A DNA stretch of 35,901 bases from Gammaproteobacteria bacterium (GCA_024638505.1 JAHEKE010000006.1:1-35901), one strand, 5' to 3'; shown: positions 16,501 through 24,058, counted from the first letter of the stretch. Notes: generated from the sequence alone by a model not told the origin. Numbers and translations: made by a program.

Positions 16501-17789
16501 ATGGCCTGCTGGATAGCCGGCAATATGACCTGCAGGGCCGGTTGGTTGCCCAGGACCTTGGCGTCGCTTTTTCCCGCAGCTATCAGTTTGATGCCAACGG
16601 CAACGTCTTGCTCATGAGTCAAAACACAATCGAAGATGCAGTGAATGTCACTGCGTCCTATATCTACGATCCGCTCGATCGCGTTGTTGAGGAAAGCGGG
16701 GCAGCAGGTGATTCTGCGTTTACCTATGATCCGAATGGTAATCGTCTGACGCAGCTTAAAAATGGAGTGTTCAAAGCCTATGAAATAGGCGCGGCCAGTA
16801 ATCGGCAGCTTCGGGCTAATGGTAAGGAGGCCTCGTTTGATGGCGCAGGCAGCATCACAAGTTATGGTAACGGCCGGCGTACATTTGTCTACAATTTGTC
16901 TGGTCGCTTGTCAAAAGTGTATAAAAAAGGGGTGCTCAAGGCGGCGTATCTCTATAACGCGCAGGGTCTGCGCAGCAGAAAAGTGAAGAATGCCGCCCGG
17001 GGGCAAAACGTTTTTATTTACCACTACGACATAAACGGCAACCTGATAGCTGAAACTAAAAATGGTCGACCTTTACGCTATTACCTATGGGTAGACGCGC
17101 AGCCAGTAGCGCAGCTCCGCCTTAAACAGAGCGGCGCGGCATTATCTGTTAAGCACGTAACGTACATAACAACTGATCATCTATTGACACCGCGCCTGGG
17201 TACGGACGACGAGCAGAACATCGTATGGCGCTGGGACGGTGATTCGTTTGGCCAATTCGGCGCGGATAGGGATCCAGACATGGACCAGAAAAACCGCAAT
17301 ATCCGTCTGCGTTTTCCCGGGCAGTTTCACGACGCTGAATCGGGGCTGTTCTACAACTGGTTCAGGTACTACGACCCGAAGACAGGCCGGTACTTGACCA
17401 GCGATCCATTGGGATTGAGGGGAGGGTTGAACACCTACATTTACGCAAAAGCGAACCCACAACGTTTCGCTGATCCGTTTGGTCTGGAGTCTGCCGTGGA
17501 TTGGGACCTGCCGGGCGGGCCAAACCACTGCTCGCTCTCTCCTGATAGGCCGTTTTCGTTTGATTTTGCTTCCTGCTGCAAAGTACATGATGTCTGCTAT
17601 GGAACGTGCGCAGTAGGGCGAGATAGCTGTGATGACGGATTTTGCAATTGCCTTGCAGCAAGCTGCACGAAAAACGGGAGAGGTCGGGCGCTGTGCGGAA
17701 GGCTGGCGAATCTATACTGTTCGCTGGTGCGTCGACACGGACAGTCTTGGTACAGAAAGGCGCAGCGCTATTGTAGCGGGTGCGACTGA
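13581..17789 (+). CDS. exported RHS/YD-repeat polymorphic toxin with C-terminal phospholipase A2-like domain
   Basis: A 1402-residue protein. Residues 1-45 look like a signal peptide (basic KQKR, hydrophobic stretch, cleavage after ASA). Residues 155-240 fit the N-terminal RHS region (NPCDPASGNKSQTEVD, YNSAATRDVGFGVGW). From about 290 to 1120 there are dozens of YD repeats (for example YDLDGRLITVSG, YDALNRITHIDYPG). Residues 1240-1302 form the RHS-associated core (LFYNWFRYYDPKTGRYLTSDPLG), ending in DPFGL. The 99 residues after it contain 13 cysteines and CCKVHDVCYGTC at 1332-1343. This is the CCxxHDxCY active-site motif of secreted phospholipases A2, with His1336 and Asp1337 as the catalytic pair. 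The likely role is membrane damage to competitor cells. GGAGCG precedes the ATG. No PAAR domain or secretion apparatus is visible nearby. Confidence 0.9.
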   Translation: MDLTIRDGIAVLNGLKQKRLLPLILRTRCALVVFGCCLSHGAASANVDIWHVNLSGSGLERFSGPPPADKNAFDVICDAYWGGSGITDHDAWYGPDGPGNHSLCISPTGHGNKWMVSRPTGLACPLDQNIDSVTGECGCTVGKVLKNTQCIIPPADCGVGNPCDPASGNKSQTEVDIASDAVAVELVRVYNSAATRDVGFGVGWTSTFHKQLKVDDDRLVVLRDDGRGDPWVKNGGVWSADPDSPFLMSEDTAGFTLTLRTGNKERYDRSGIIQYEERKSGQKTRYTYDLDGRLITVSGPFGHSFFLTYNSSGRIASVTAPGSRRHRYDYDSYGNLVSVEYPDATMRFYHYEDTDFINYLTGITNENGDRFATYTYDQSGRVVSSEHAQTGGGVPQRRFSFDYSAAPTTAVTDPIGQIWDYRFARNLGISKLTHRTSRGDGKGVTREFDFNNNLVTHTDELGNATVHTYNSSNQRTSTTEGAATPASRTTTFEYLTGELDLVSRVATPSVHGGALREVLTTYDVNLNAVARTTQGFAPDGVRASRVTAFQYNALGQVTAIDGPRTDVDDRTHISYYECNSGGKCGQVASITNALGHTTTFNSYNAAGSPTESIDPVGTITRWTYDARGRVSGIVRQSPNGDAVRATLYRYDGVGQLVGLENPDGSVLAYVYDAAHNLRSISDSLNNRVEYGYDPKGNLTWESSIDQDGAPVRSTATTYDLRDRTLSIDQGGSITRTLHDAAGNLLVVKDPNQNPDTVHQYDARHRLVRTLDKLSNLLTYQHDVQDNLVRVTAPNGAQTTFEYDDLGNLLLERSPDRGVISYTYDTAGNMTARVDARGVYTGYAYDALNRITHIDYPGTDQDQSFIYDTCNNGTGRLCQVIDQTGTTRYEYDHYGNIVTHIKDEDGASYVTAYRYDTADRVSQIAYPHGGAVTYRRDDAGRVTDAEFEIDGLSLPVVSNRTYRADGLARSYILGNGLLDSRQYDLQGRLVAQDLGVAFSRSYQFDANGNVLLMSQNTIEDAVNVTASYIYDPLDRVVEESGAAGDSAFTYDPNGNRLTQLKNGVFKAYEIGAASNRQLRANGKEASFDGAGSITSYGNGRRTFVYNLSGRLSKVYKKGVLKAAYLYNAQGLRSRKVKNAARGQNVFIYHYDINGNLIAETKNGRPLRYYLWVDAQPVAQLRLKQSGAALSVKHVTYITTDHLLTPRLGTDDEQNIVWRWDGDSFGQFGADRDPDMDQKNRNIRLRFPGQFHDAESGLFYNWFRYYDPKTGRYLTSDPLGLRGGLNTYIYAKANPQRFADPFGLESAVDWDLPGGPNHCSLSPDRPFSFDFASCCKVHDVCYGTCAVGRDSCDDGFCNCLAASCTKNGRGRALCGRLANLYCSLVRRHGQSWYRKAQRYCSGCD

Positions 17790-18151
17790 CTGTGAGGTAC
17801 GTTGTGCACTTACTGCTTGGTTTCGGTCTTTTGCTGCATCTGTATACGGCGTTGATCAGATCTAGTCAGGTCGATGGGTTCACTATAGGTCTGTTGATAT
17901 GGAGTTGGATGCCATACCTTTTGATATGGCTCATAGCCGTACGCCGCAATCGACACGTTCGCGCTTTATTCCCGATTGTCTTTGTTTTGACGTTCGACTT
18001 GTTTGTTCACGCAAGTGTTTTCCACTTTGCAAAATCGTCAACAGCATCTCTAGGGCTTTTATGGGCGCCGCTGTGGAATCTCATTCTAATCGTGCCCTTG
18101 GGTCTGGTGATAGGACTTGGAGTAGAGCGATATTGTTCCGCCAATCACTAA
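17780..18151 (+). CDS. four-helix membrane protein, candidate immunity protein for the RHS-PLA2 toxin
   Basis: A 123-residue protein with four predicted transmembrane helices (about 7-24, 34-54, 63-81 and 93-115) joined by short loops; one loop is basic (RRNRHVR). I do not recognise a family. The first possible start is a GTG at 17780 that overlaps the toxin stop at 17787-17789; a second in-frame GTG is at 17792. Either gives tight translational coupling to the toxin gene. A small gene directly behind the toxin tip of an RHS protein is the classic position of the cognate immunity gene. A membrane location would suit protection against a phospholipase acting on the inner membrane. Function is inferred only from position and topology. 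Confidence 0.75.
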   Translation: MRLTVRYVVHLLLGFGLLLHLYTALIRSSQVDGFTIGLLIWSWMPYLLIWLIAVRRNRHVRALFPIVFVLTFDLFVHASVFHFAKSSTASLGLLWAPLWNLILIVPLGLVIGLGVERYCSANH

Positions 18152-18428
18152 CGATGCCAGGGGTCTGCGGGGAGGCGCCGCCTCGATTTAAGCTGTGGCA
18201 TCGGTGAGAGCCGTACAGAGAGCCTGGGTTAAGCGGGTGGCCAAGGGCGCCCGGATTGATCGAACAGGCGCGGCAGGCAATGCACTACAGTGCTGGGATG
18301 ACGAAGAGATGCCCGGCGTGCAGCTGAGGCGGCAATCGATAATTACGAATAGTCCCGCTTAAAAATGATGGGCTTTGTGTTAGATTAGCTCTCGTCATGC
18401 TTTTCACGATTTCCCCATCACCCGCTTC
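18152..18428. other. intergenic gap after the toxin/immunity pair
   Basis: About 277 bases without a convincing gene. A short palindrome (GAGGCGCCGCCTC, 18172-18184) follows the immunity gene but has only a five-base stem and no T-run. The AT-rich part near 18360-18385 (AAAAATGATGGGC, then GTTAGATTAG) could hold the promoter of the next gene. No toxin-tip remnants (orphan RHS cores) were recognised. Confidence 0.4.
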
Positions 18429-19499
18429 ATGAAAAATCCGTGGATACGTCTGGTTTTATCCGTTGTCGTATCGTTCCTTATACTTTGGTTCTTGTTTCTG
18501 CTTATCTATGATGAGCAGAACCCGATTGGGTTCAGTGACGTAGTCACCATCCTGGATGACGTCTCACCCGCAGTTTTCCTTATGTTTTTTGTCATTCACC
18601 TGTGCGGCGTGCTGCTGCGCACCTTTAGATTTCGCTTTTTGATAAGGGCCGCTGACGCAGGCGTCGTGCCCTCTTTGACACCGCTTTTTCTGGTTACCCT
18701 GGTGCGAAATATGACCGTCGATATGCTGCCCGCGCGGGTCGGCGAGCTGTTTTATGTTGGGTTGTTGAATCGCGGCCTGGGTGTACGTTTGCCCGCATGT
18801 TTTTCTTCTCTAGCCATCAGCGTCTGGTTTGACATTATGGTAATAATTCCCCTCGTTTTTGCTTTGATTTTATATCCCATACTTGATGCCGGCATGCAAA
18901 CCAGGCTGTTTGTGATTGCCGCTGTTCTGGTGGCCGTATGCGTGGTAGGGCTGCTCCTTCTGCATCCGGGTTTGGCAATCATCGCGCGATGGTTAGAGCG
19001 ATTTTCAGGTAGCGATTCGAAACTGTTCAATGCACTGCAGAAGTTTGTCGGCCAGTTCGCGGAGAGTGTAAGACGCTCGCTAACCCGGCAGACGATTGTA
19101 AAAATATTTCTGCTGACCGTCGGCGTAAGGGTTTGTAAGTATTCGAGCATTGCTTTGCTGTTCAGCGGTATTGCAAGCGCCGGCTTTCCGCAGCTAGTCG
19201 GAGTCGATCCCGGGTCGATCGTTATCGGCTTGCTGGCATCAGAAGCCGGTGCAAGCCTGCCCATTCCCGCGTTCATGAGTTTCGGTACGTATGAAGCTGG
19301 CGGTTTGGCAGCATTCGCAATGCTGGGATTACCCACTGCCTCCGCCGGGCTGGCGCTGTTCACGATCCACATCGTCACGCAGTTGGTGGACTACACGCTT
19401 GGTGGTATTGCCTTTATCCTATTCCTGTTGATCACGGGCATGACCCTGTCAGGCATGCGTAATGTTCAAGATGGAGAAGGTGGTAGCGTTAACCAATAA
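18429..19499 (+). CDS. flippase-like UPF0104 / LPG-synthase-TM family membrane protein
   Basis: A 356-residue integral membrane protein with about eight hydrophobic helices, including SVVVSFLILWFLFLLIYD near the N-terminus. The conserved family pattern occurs around residues 60-125: LLRTFRFRFLIRAADAG, then TLVRNMTVDMLPARVGELFYVGLLNR. The ARxGE motif after a Pro is typical of YbhN/AglD-like proteins and of the membrane half of lysylphosphatidylglycerol synthase. A second pattern, ASLPIPAFMSFGTYEAGGLAAF (about 277-298), also fits. These proteins are thought to move or use lipid-linked substrates at the inner membrane; the substrate is unknown. No catalytic aminoacyltransferase domain is fused. 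It is in the same direction as the toxin locus but separated by 277 bases. Confidence 0.8.
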   Translation: MKNPWIRLVLSVVVSFLILWFLFLLIYDEQNPIGFSDVVTILDDVSPAVFLMFFVIHLCGVLLRTFRFRFLIRAADAGVVPSLTPLFLVTLVRNMTVDMLPARVGELFYVGLLNRGLGVRLPACFSSLAISVWFDIMVIIPLVFALILYPILDAGMQTRLFVIAAVLVAVCVVGLLLLHPGLAIIARWLERFSGSDSKLFNALQKFVGQFAESVRRSLTRQTIVKIFLLTVGVRVCKYSSIALLFSGIASAGFPQLVGVDPGSIVIGLLASEAGASLPIPAFMSFGTYEAGGLAAFAMLGLPTASAGLALFTIHIVTQLVDYTLGGIAFILFLLITGMTLSGMRNVQDGEGGSVNQ

Positions 19500-19525
19500 A
19501 CTGAAAGATACTGTACAGCTGGGAA

Positions 19526-20443
19526 CTAGCGATTCCTACTGGAATTAAGGTCCTCGATTTCTAAAAGACGCTGTAGCGCAACCTGATTTTCATATTCTCT
19601 GTTTTTATCGTCTATGTACTGTGGACGATCGACTTCGTACAGCTGTTTGTATTGTTCGGTCTGATCGAACCAGTAGTTCAGGCTCTCTTTGAACTGGTTA
19701 TCGTCAGGCAGCGACTGTGTGTGAAAAAAGGCAGCGAAGGCAAAGTAGTAGCGCAGTAGATTTCGCTCGGCGATTGCCTGCTCCCCGCTGGAGTATATAG
19801 GGTTCCCCTGGCCATCATAACCTACGATGCTGATCCCTTTTTTATGCCTTCCTTTTGTGGCGACGTACAATTTGGCGGCTTTGGAGCTGAGCCAGCTGTG
19901 TTTCTGTGAAACGCGAATACGCCCAAACGTTTTACCGTTAATTGGCGTCACTTCCAATTGAATGCGATAGTCAGAAGTCCCTAGAGGGCCATCATCGGCT
20001 GTAATCAGCGCGGAGAAGTAGTCCGAATTGTGCTCCGTATTGAACTGGTACCTCATAATATAGGCATCATCAGGTTCTTGGTAGAACTTTCGCCCCATAT
20101 AAATCGTTAATGTCTTGTCATCCTCTGTGTCGCTATGAGTACATGCTTTGGTATTGAGGTGAAGCAGCAGTATGCTGCACCAGTTATCCAGCTTACTGAG
20201 CGCATGCGCTATTTCGTCCAGAGACTGCTCGAAATAAAGTGCTGCCTCACCGGTCTGTTTCCGCCCCTTAACATTTGCACTCAGGTAGAACGGCTTTTTC
20301 TCGGATGGACTGTCTAAGATGGGTTTGGCGAGGGCGTAAGCTGCCAGCAGATCCTGCGCGTTTTTTGGAGTGGCAATAGACGGCGAGCAGACAAAGCTTA
20401 GCAGCAGCAAAACACAGGCCAAACGGATTTTGCTGTGCGGCAT
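19526..20443 (-). CDS. exported protein of unknown function
   Basis: A 305-residue protein. It begins with a signal peptide (MPHSKIRLACVLLLLSFVC, cleavage probably after SIA, with a Cys upstream) and is otherwise soluble. Visible features are a PFYLSANVKGRKQTGEAALYFEQSLDEIAHALSKLDNWCSILLLHLNTKAC region and a C-terminal charged helix rich in Glu, Asn and Arg. I do not recognise a characterised family. A longer frame to 20494 would put 17 residues before the signal peptide, so the ATG at 20443 is better. The next gene upstream on the same strand ends 134 bases away; the two may form an operon. Likely periplasmic or outer-membrane associated, by inference from the signal peptide only. Confidence 0.75.
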   Translation of the reverse strand: MPHSKIRLACVLLLLSFVCSPSIATPKNAQDLLAAYALAKPILDSPSEKKPFYLSANVKGRKQTGEAALYFEQSLDEIAHALSKLDNWCSILLLHLNTKACTHSDTEDDKTLTIYMGRKFYQEPDDAYIMRYQFNTEHNSDYFSALITADDGPLGTSDYRIQLEVTPINGKTFGRIRVSQKHSWLSSKAAKLYVATKGRHKKGISIVGYDGQGNPIYSSGEQAIAERNLLRYYFAFAAFFHTQSLPDDNQFKESLNYWFDQTEQYKQLYEVDRPQYIDDKNREYENQVALQRLLEIEDLNSSRNR

Positions 20444-20577
20444 GCTATCCAATTTGCAGAGATGTCTCACCATTCGCACCCACAGTATACTCAATTTCGC
20501 GCGGCTGGGTGAATCGACTTTTGCTGTCGTTTTTCCTCTATTATTTGACAGCGATCGACAAAAAAGTTTGCAGATTT

Positions 20578-21390
20578 TCAGGATATTGCAAACTTGTTCT
20601 GCAGCCTTTTGTCGCGAGCAATAGCGCCACGGGCAATTAAATTGGCGCGAAGAATCGCAAACACCGTTTCCTGACCGGACATTTGTTCGGCAGAGTTATC
20701 ATCTGACTGGCTGTTGCGCCATTTCAGATTAAGCACGCGCAGCGGGGCTTTTTCGGTACCCGTATGCGTAATATCGGCATCCTTGCCAGGCAACTTGAAC
20801 AGCACCGGGAAGTACTTGTAGATGCCAAAGGCATCTTTGTGGTGGAGCAGGTCATCAAATCCTTGTTGCACACTCCGGATTCCCTTCATTTTTTCTGTTT
20901 CGGGGTCGATCTGAAAGGGATCTTTTAGCCCCTTGGTATACATAAGTTTTTCATCGCGTTCCAGCTCATCGACAATGTCCTTGTTGAGAATGAGGGTTGC
21001 AGACAGCCAGGTTTTGCCCTCGGTGACAGGCAAAATGTAGCCAAGCTCCATTTCTGATTCATCTGCCCCCGCTAAATAGGCCCGCGGTATTTCCTTGATT
21101 GCCTGCAAAAAGGGCTCGATTTCTAGCGCAAATTGCGGATAGGCGAGAAGAAAGTCTTTGTTTTGTGACTGGGCGAAATTTTCCTTCACCGGACGTTTAC
21201 CGTCAGAGGCAATGTACCCCAGTTCACCTGCTTTGTTCAGAAAGTAGAAGCCCTCAATACCCTGGTATTGATGCACGAACCTGGCAACGCTGGCCGATGA
21301 GTCTTGCATAGCGTAGATGGTCTCCCGAAAATCTAACCCCGACGCTCCCGATGGAGAGCGCGTTAACCTTTCATTGTTATACTCGAACAA
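20578..21390 (-). CDS. protein of unknown function
   Basis: Up to 270 residues. The composition is that of a real soluble protein: GFYFLNKAGELGYIASDGKRPVKENF, then a long charged middle, and a C-terminal region with NLKWRNSQSDDN and AILRANLIARGAIARDKRLQ. I do not recognise a family, and no membrane segment or signal peptide is evident. The start is uncertain: the longest frame begins at a TTG (21390), while the first ATG (21309) would give 243 residues and has GGGAG at a rather long distance upstream. The N-terminal residues before that ATG (SGLDFRETIYA) still look protein-like. It lies upstream of the exported protein at 20443 on the same strand and divergent from ampD. Confidence 0.65.
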   Translation of the reverse strand: MFEYNNERLTRSPSGASGLDFRETIYAMQDSSASVARFVHQYQGIEGFYFLNKAGELGYIASDGKRPVKENFAQSQNKDFLLAYPQFALEIEPFLQAIKEIPRAYLAGADESEMELGYILPVTEGKTWLSATLILNKDIVDELERDEKLMYTKGLKDPFQIDPETEKMKGIRSVQQGFDDLLHHKDAFGIYKYFPVLFKLPGKDADITHTGTEKAPLRVLNLKWRNSQSDDNSAEQMSGQETVFAILRANLIARGAIARDKRLQNKFAIS

Positions 21391-21575
21391 CCCACCCGGT
21401 GGAGCTGCCCGGCGCTGTATACTTTTGAAGATTAATACTCGTTATTATAGTCCATCGCCTGTAATTTCCAGGTAACGGCGATGTGTTGGCGCATGTTTAC
21501 TGAGAAACAATGGGTGGGAAAACGGCCGAGTGCTTCTGAGACAGGGCTAATTCTGGGAAATTCAGAGAAACACGC

Positions 21576-22127
21576 TTGAAGATCGACCTACAGACCGGGA
21601 TGGTGCCTTGCGCCAGATACGTAGCTTCGCCGAACTGCGACGCCAGGCCGGAAGATACCCGCATTGACGTTATAGTAGTGCACGCCATCAGCCTGCCCCC
21701 GGGACAGTTTGGCGGTGCGTTTGTAGAAGATTTCTTCTGCAACTGCCTCGATCCGTCCAGCCACGATTATTTTTCTACAATATGTGATTTAAAGGTGTCT
21801 GCCCATTTCCTTATCAAACGGCGAGGCGAGCTGCTGCAGTTTGTTCCAACGCACATGCGTGCCTGGCATGCTGGGGAATCCTGTTTCAACAAGCGCAACC
21901 GGGTAAATGACTTTTCTCTGGGGATCGAGCTTGAGGGAAGCGATGACCAGCCGTTTACCGATGCGCAATACGAAAAACTGACCAGCCTGACCAGGACGTT
22001 GATGGCGGCATACCCTGATATAAGTGCCTCAACCGTGGTGGCGCATTCAGATATTGCCCCTGGCAGGAAGACAGACCCAGGTCCCTGCTTTGACTGGGAG
22101 CGCTACCTGTCGTCCCTTAAAGCATAG
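21576..22127 (+). CDS. ampD: 1,6-anhydro-N-acetylmuramyl-L-alanine amidase AmpD
   Basis: A 183-residue zinc amidase of the N-acetylmuramoyl-L-alanine amidase (type 2) fold. It cleaves the lactyl-amide bond of anhydromuropeptides in the cytosol during peptidoglycan recycling. The zinc ligands match AmpD: His in VVHAISLPPGQFGG, and His and Asp in AHSDIAPGRKTDPGPCF. The segment HFLIKRRGELLQFVPTHMRAWHAGES is also diagnostic. The first codon is a TTG at 21576; an ATG exists at 21600, but the distance to ARYVASPN compared with known AmpD favours the TTG. Length is normal. In many Gammaproteobacteria loss of AmpD raises AmpC beta-lactamase through AmpR; no ampC or ampR is seen here. Confidence 0.93.
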   Translation: MKIDLQTGMVPCARYVASPNCDARPEDTRIDVIVVHAISLPPGQFGGAFVEDFFCNCLDPSSHDYFSTICDLKVSAHFLIKRRGELLQFVPTHMRAWHAGESCFNKRNRVNDFSLGIELEGSDDQPFTDAQYEKLTSLTRTLMAAYPDISASTVVAHSDIAPGRKTDPGPCFDWERYLSSLKA

Positions 22128-22135
22128 TTTACGCT

Positions 22136-22693
22136 TTATCGCTTACCGCGGCGGTCGCGCTGCCAGATTACGTCTTTGGCGTGGGCGCAGTGATTGAGAT
22201 AGCGGGACAGAACGAACAGTAGATCACTGAGCCTGTTCAGATATTGCCGCGCCAGAGGAGACGTCTCGCTCCGGTTGGATAGGCTGACAACTTTTCGTTC
22301 CGCTCGGCGGCAAATGCCCCGCGCCGCGTGGCATAGCGCTGCCGCGTTGGTCCCCCCCGGCAGAATAAAGTCTTTCAATGGCGTCAGGTTTTCATTGTAT
22401 TTTTCCAGGTACGCTTCCAGCGAAGAGATATCCGACGACGACAGCAGTTCGTAACCTGGGATGCTGAGTTCACCGCCCAGATCGAACAGGCTGTGCTGAA
22501 TATCCAATAACAGTTCCCGCACGTCGTTTGGCAGCTCTGCTGTTAGCAGCATGCCAATGCTATTATTCAATTCATCAACGGCACCCAGTGCTTCTATGCG
22601 CTCGCAGTCCTTGCTGACCCGCGAGCCGTCACCCAGACCGGTAGTGCCGTCATCACCTGTGCGCGTTGTTATTTTGGATAGTCGATGGCCCAT
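22136..22693 (-). CDS. cob(I)alamin adenosyltransferase, PduO type
   Basis: A 185-residue protein with the PduO-family signature at the N-terminus (KITTRTGDDGTTGLGDGSRVSKD, the ATP-binding loop) and the helical bundle motifs GAVDELNNSIGMLL, IQHSLFDLGGELS, FILPGGTNAAALCHAARGICRRAER, and YLNRLSDLLFVLSRYLN. It transfers the adenosyl group of ATP to cob(I)alamin to form adenosylcobalamin in the cytosol. The Arg in CRRAER and the RLSD motif are the ones that line the active site in this family. It is convergent with ampD (eight bases between stops). No cobalamin synthesis genes are nearby, so it may serve salvage. Confidence 0.93.
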   Translation of the reverse strand: MGHRLSKITTRTGDDGTTGLGDGSRVSKDCERIEALGAVDELNNSIGMLLTAELPNDVRELLLDIQHSLFDLGGELSIPGYELLSSSDISSLEAYLEKYNENLTPLKDFILPGGTNAAALCHAARGICRRAERKVVSLSNRSETSPLARQYLNRLSDLLFVLSRYLNHCAHAKDVIWQRDRRGKR

Positions 22694-22767
22694 AAGGTGT
22701 TTTGTACCTGCGGAGGAAATAGTGGGCCCTGGTTAATAATCCAGGCCGGTTATCTGCGCGCTATTGT

Positions 22768-23292
22768 CTAATAAGATGGCGCGGAATGCGATGTTAAATC
22801 CTGCTTCATATCGAACATAAGCTGATGGCCAGCTCCGGAGTCGACAATATGCCGGCAGGTGGTGGGCGTGGTGCCAGACTCATCGGAAAGAAAGAGTAAT
22901 CCGAATGAGTTCCCCTCGCTCGCGGCTCGCTGCAGTCGGTATACTTCATCACCGTTAACCCTTTTTGGCCAAGCCAGGATGACCGCGTTGGCAGGGCAGC
23001 GCAGGGCCTGCTCTATCAGTTCTACAGCGCATCCCTCGTCGCCGCTGCTATGCACGATGCGGGTGTGCGTCAGGTTGAATCCCATGTTGCGAAAGCACCC
23101 GGATTCAGGTCTAAAGGGCGGAGCGAGCCAGACCGACCAGCGGTCCGTGTGACTCATATGAGCCAAAGCAGGCAGCATCCAGTACAGCGCGTCCATTGGA
23201 TTGGAGCTGCTGCGGATAGACATAACCACGCCGCTCGCGACGCGGGCGTGCAGCAGTCCCCGCATGAATGCGTTTGATTCGCTAGCGTTCAT
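22768..23292 (-). CDS. sulA: SOS cell-division inhibitor SulA-like
   Basis: A 174-residue protein related to SulA, which binds FtsZ and blocks division during DNA damage. Key matches are YWMLPALAHMS, RWSVWLAPP, GFNLTHTRIVHS, and the strongest, ALRCPANAVILAWPKRV followed by RLQRAASEGNSFGLLFLSD. The length is close to E. coli SulA (169). It follows lexA by 24 bases on the same strand, the arrangement known from pseudomonads, so both are likely transcribed from the LexA-controlled promoter upstream of lexA. No separate LexA box is seen in the short gap. The N-terminal 20 residues are less conserved, and a later start cannot be excluded. Confidence 0.82.
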   Translation of the reverse strand: MNASESNAFMRGLLHARVASGVVMSIRSSSNPMDALYWMLPALAHMSHTDRWSVWLAPPFRPESGCFRNMGFNLTHTRIVHSSGDEGCAVELIEQALRCPANAVILAWPKRVNGDEVYRLQRAASEGNSFGLLFLSDESGTTPTTCRHIVDSGAGHQLMFDMKQDLTSHSAPSY

Positions 23293-23316
23293 TCTGCATC
23301 GCCATTGCCCTATGTT

Positions 23317-23931
23317 TTAAAGAGCGGTACCGTTTCTGACAACGCCGACGCCTATGCCTTCGATCTCAAACTGCTCGCTTTTAAGATCAACTTCCAACAC
23401 GGGAAAGTCTGGGTTTTCTGGTTTAAGTTGTACCCGGCGCCCCTTTCTATGGAAGCGTTTAACCGTAACTTCATCGTTGATCCGGGCGACTACAATCTGA
23501 CCGTTGTTGGGCTCCTGCGTTCGATGCACGGCCAGTAAATCCCGGTTTAAGATTCCTGCATTAAGCATACTGGTGCCGGTCACCCGCAGCAGATAATCAG
23601 CCCTGGGTTTAAATACTCTGCCGTCAATCTCCAGATGATCTTCAATATGCTGCTCACAAAAAATCGGGCTGCCGGCAGCAACGCGACCTACAATCGCTAA
23701 GCTGTACGTTGTCACCCAGTTCTCGAGTAAGCGGACGCCTCGAGAGGCACCGGGGGTGAGGACGATAGCGCCCTTTCGCGCCAGCGCCTTGAGGTGATCG
23801 TCTGCGGCATTGGCGGATTTGAAGCCAAGTTCGTCGGCGATCTCCGCGCGGGTAGGGGGCATGCCATAGCGTGCCAGATGATCTCGAATTAAAGCCAGGA
23901 CCTCTGCCTGTCGGGGTGTCAGCGCTTGCAT
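23317..23931 (-). CDS. lexA: LexA, SOS repressor
   Basis: A 204-residue protein. Residues 1-65 form the winged helix DNA-binding domain ([32 protein letters not shown]). The self-cleavage site Ala86-Gly87 lies in VAAGSPI. The latent protease dyad is Ser121 (GTSM) and Lys158 (EVTVKRF). On RecA/single-stranded-DNA activation it cleaves itself and derepresses SOS genes, very likely including itself and sulA. Two LexA-type operators lie directly upstream. The ATG is certain from the family's start; the Shine-Dalgarno sequence is poor, and the nearer operator starts only two bases before the ATG. The upstream anti-sigma gene is on the same strand, but about 127 bases with operators separate them. 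Confidence 0.96.
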   Translation of the reverse strand: MQALTPRQAEVLALIRDHLARYGMPPTRAEIADELGFKSANAADDHLKALARKGAIVLTPGASRGVRLLENWVTTYSLAIVGRVAAGSPIFCEQHIEDHLEIDGRVFKPRADYLLRVTGTSMLNAGILNRDLLAVHRTQEPNNGQIVVARINDEVTVKRFHRKGRRVQLKPENPDFPVLEVDLKSEQFEIEGIGVGVVRNGTAL

Positions 23932-23933
23932 AA

Positions 23934-23949
23934 CTGTGAATATATCCAG
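23934..23949 (-). promoter_or_regulatory. lexA: second, degenerate LexA box
   Basis: CTGT-N8-CCAG, one base from the CTGT-N8-ACAG consensus. It lies immediately upstream of the lexA start codon and three bases from the perfect box. It would place a LexA dimer over the ribosome binding region and probably the promoter. Assignment rests on the spacing and on the neighbour box. Confidence 0.6.
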
Positions 23950-23952
23950 TAA

Positions 23953-23968
23953 CTGTGATTATAAACAG
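23953..23968 (-). promoter_or_regulatory. lexA: LexA box (SOS operator) of the lexA-sulA operon
   Basis: A perfect CTGT-GATTATAA-ACAG palindrome (consensus CTGT-N8-ACAG), 22 bases upstream of the lexA ATG. Autoregulation of lexA through such a site is standard in Gammaproteobacteria. Confidence 0.9.
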
Positions 23969-24058
23969 TTATGGGAGCAAATGGCAACGGCTCCAGCCCC
24001 GTCTGCGCTTTTCGCGGGTGCGCAGGTCGATCCCGTATTCGTTGAGCCCTGCCCTAGG

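Noticed and set aside
13581-18151. A type VI secretion cluster around the RHS gene
   Set aside because: No VgrG, PAAR, Hcp, or EagR-like chaperone gene is seen on either side; neighbours are a sulfurtransferase and a flippase-like protein.
18172-18184. Palindrome after the immunity gene as a terminator
   Set aside because: The stem has only five pairs with a three-base loop and no T-run follows.
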